Shown in pieces: positions 62,341 to 64,000 of a stretch of DNA of 64,000 nucleotides (position 1 is its first letter; each line of letters begins with the position of its first letter). This DNA comes from Zhengitettix transpicula (Eukaryota > Arthropoda > Insecta > Orthoptera > Tetrigidae). The stretch covers positions 18,248,501 to 18,312,500 of the forward strand of contig CM073596.1 in assembly GCA_037074705.1 (NCBI GenBank), given 5' to 3'. The position numbers were made by a program, and so were the translations under genes. The notes beneath the pieces were generated by a model. It worked only from the letters and a program-made list of their open reading frames with translations. It was not told the DNA's origin and did not search any database.

Positions 62341-64000
62341 TTAGGAGTAAAGTTCGATAGGAAAGTCGTCTGGCCTAAGATGCCTGCGCAAAATATGAAA
62401 AATATTGATTTAAAATAATGGATTGAAATTTTGTACTTCAAAGGAATTTTGATACGAACAACCGGGTAACGGAAAATAAAATTCTTAATGTCTATAATAT
62501 ATTAATAGATGCTTATTAATCAGGAACTTAAATACGAATAATATTATATGTATAATTAATTATATTAATAATTACTGTACGAATAGGAAATTCTTAATCT
62601 AAAAATCTTATAGAAATACTGTATTTAAATATTACATTTCGTCGAATCTGTCAACTTAAAATACTTAGCTCTATAAGGATTTGTATAATTTGTTTCGTAC
62701 CTCAACCTAATTGCGCGGTACGTTTATTTAATTCGGTTAGAAAAATACTTTATAATATTTAAATATAGAACAAAAATCTTCTATCATTCACAGTTTTAAT
62801 AAAACTATAAATACTATCTCACGTAAATTGAAATATGCCAATATAAAAGTAAAATAATATTAGCACTTTCATTCAATTTAATGCTTTCTCTACGTTTTGA
62901 TGGAAACAGCCAATTTCGTTACGCGTAAATGAAGAAAAAATTTATAGAGGTTAAAAAAAGTAATATTATTTATAAACACAAAAAATTGAACATCAAATTT
63001 TTTACGTCTATCTCGAATGATTACCATTAAAAAGTATCAATTAAAAACTAAAAAATGTTAATTAAACACCGAGAAATAACTGATAAATTGGTTACAAACT
63101 AAATTAATTTTCACCTAATTGTGATTCTATAATACATCACTAATTAAAATGTTGTTGATTAATATCTTAAATATTTGGCAGCGGAATGATTTATTCATCT
63201 GTAACACTTTTAATTTTCATTTCTTTTATTACAGAAAATTGACTTCACATAACGTAAAACTTTACATTTCTATAATTGACTATAGCCTAAAAATTATTTA
63301 TTTTATGATACACAACGGATAATCATACAGCATTTAAATTTATGTATTGTTTTTATAAATTACTCAACATTATTCGTTCAGATGACGTTTGATTAATAAA
63401 ATAATTACATAAAGTTAATACTACACATGAATTTATTACATCATATATCAGTTAGGTTTAACTGGTTACAAATTGAAGTAAAAACTTTAACCTGTAAGCT
63501 ACTAACATTTAGGGAATGAATTGTAGGAAACATAAAATCTTTTTCCACCTTTCTGGTTCTTTCTAAATATACGCGTGTGTGTGCGGCGCAATATTTTTAC
63601 GATTAACTATGGCTATAACGTAGCAGCTGGCTTCGCTCGGCGTTGGAAGAGAGGAAAGAAAGAGGCAATTGTGGAAAGCAAACAGCGGACGAGCATGACT
63701 AAAAGTATAAACTCTTTACTAACACGTCGTAAGTGCAAATAATAATACAACAATTACGTTGCCAAGAGCTGCGACTTAACTTTGTTTACGTTAAACACTT
63801 CTTCAAATTGTACCACTAATTTAGCTCACGTACAGTCAACTTAATAAATAGATTATCAAGTTAACTAAAGTGATGACTCTGATAACCTATTTAATGCAGG
63901 AAGCAGCTCTCACTCATGTATCAGTCCACATTGTGCGTCTCCTGTATTAACAGGTCCCTTTCTACTCCACCCACTCGTTTTGATGAAAACCCGATTGCGT

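Larger units (their letters stand above)
59368..64000 (-). other. Intron or leader upstream of the first recognised exon (incomplete)
   Basis: AT-rich sequence upstream, in gene orientation, of the acceptor at 59368. It contains one family A repeat (61857-62340), a GT microsatellite (61041-61058) and no recognisable exon. A slightly GC-richer patch at 60250-60440 has a short open minus-strand frame, but without convincing splice sites or similarity I leave it uncalled. From 62341 to 64000 I see only AT-rich unique sequence. Confidence 0.45.

Noticed and set aside
1..64000. CRISPR arrays, operons, prokaryotic promoters or phage features
   Set aside because: Nothing of the kind is present. Composition, splice sites and repeat types are those of an animal nuclear genome.

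Overview
The window is animal nuclear DNA, almost certainly from an insect with a large, repeat-rich genome. It is AT-rich throughout. It has no operons and no long ORFs apart from one simple-repeat artefact, and its coding DNA sits in short GC-rich islands with GT/AG splice signals. The interspersed repeat load would suit a cockroach, termite or other polyneopteran, but that placement is inference.

I can support one gene, on the minus strand. A 635-bp exon (58733-59367) and a 165-bp exon (36182-36346) join in phase across a 22.4-kb intron. They encode the N-terminal part of a protein resembling TBC1D30, a Rab GTPase-activating protein. The 635-bp exon carries a plausible start codon, a serine/proline-rich basic region and the motif GLVDSLLLDIY...SVDSDSG. 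The 165-bp exon encodes a helical segment ending in LLRQLRRRD...VVTAMLQAKSQKR. The catalytic TBC domain is not in the window and would lie beyond position 1, so about 36 kb at the left end is probably also intron. The right end (59368-64000) is intron or leader upstream of the 635-bp exon.

The rest is repeats. There are six copies of an unnamed ~0.5-kb repeat (family A), three of a ~0.75-kb repeat with a CCCGGCGTTGCCCG-like head (family B), two small palindromic families (C and D), and a diverged 0.2-kb pair (E). There are two solo-LTR-like elements, each inserted in a TA microsatellite, and a ~0.96-kb near-identical tandem duplication carrying a possible Penelope-like/GIY-YIG relic. A diverged ~0.36-kb tandem duplication and a D-armless tRNA-Leu-like relic complete the set. 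All A and B copies lie on the + strand, antisense to the gene.

The most striking feature is a ~2.47-kb hexanucleotide array at 56147-58619. It starts about 110 bp inside the intron, downstream of the 5' splice site of the 635-bp exon. Its five blocks are ordered TTTATA, TTCATA, TTCTTA, TTCATA, TTTATA, so each variant is nested inside its parent. A CpG-rich island at about 13.08-13.57 kb, with NRF-1-like and E-box sites, looks like a promoter whose gene is not evident. I found no previously undescribed enzymatic or defence system; the novelty lies in repeat architecture.
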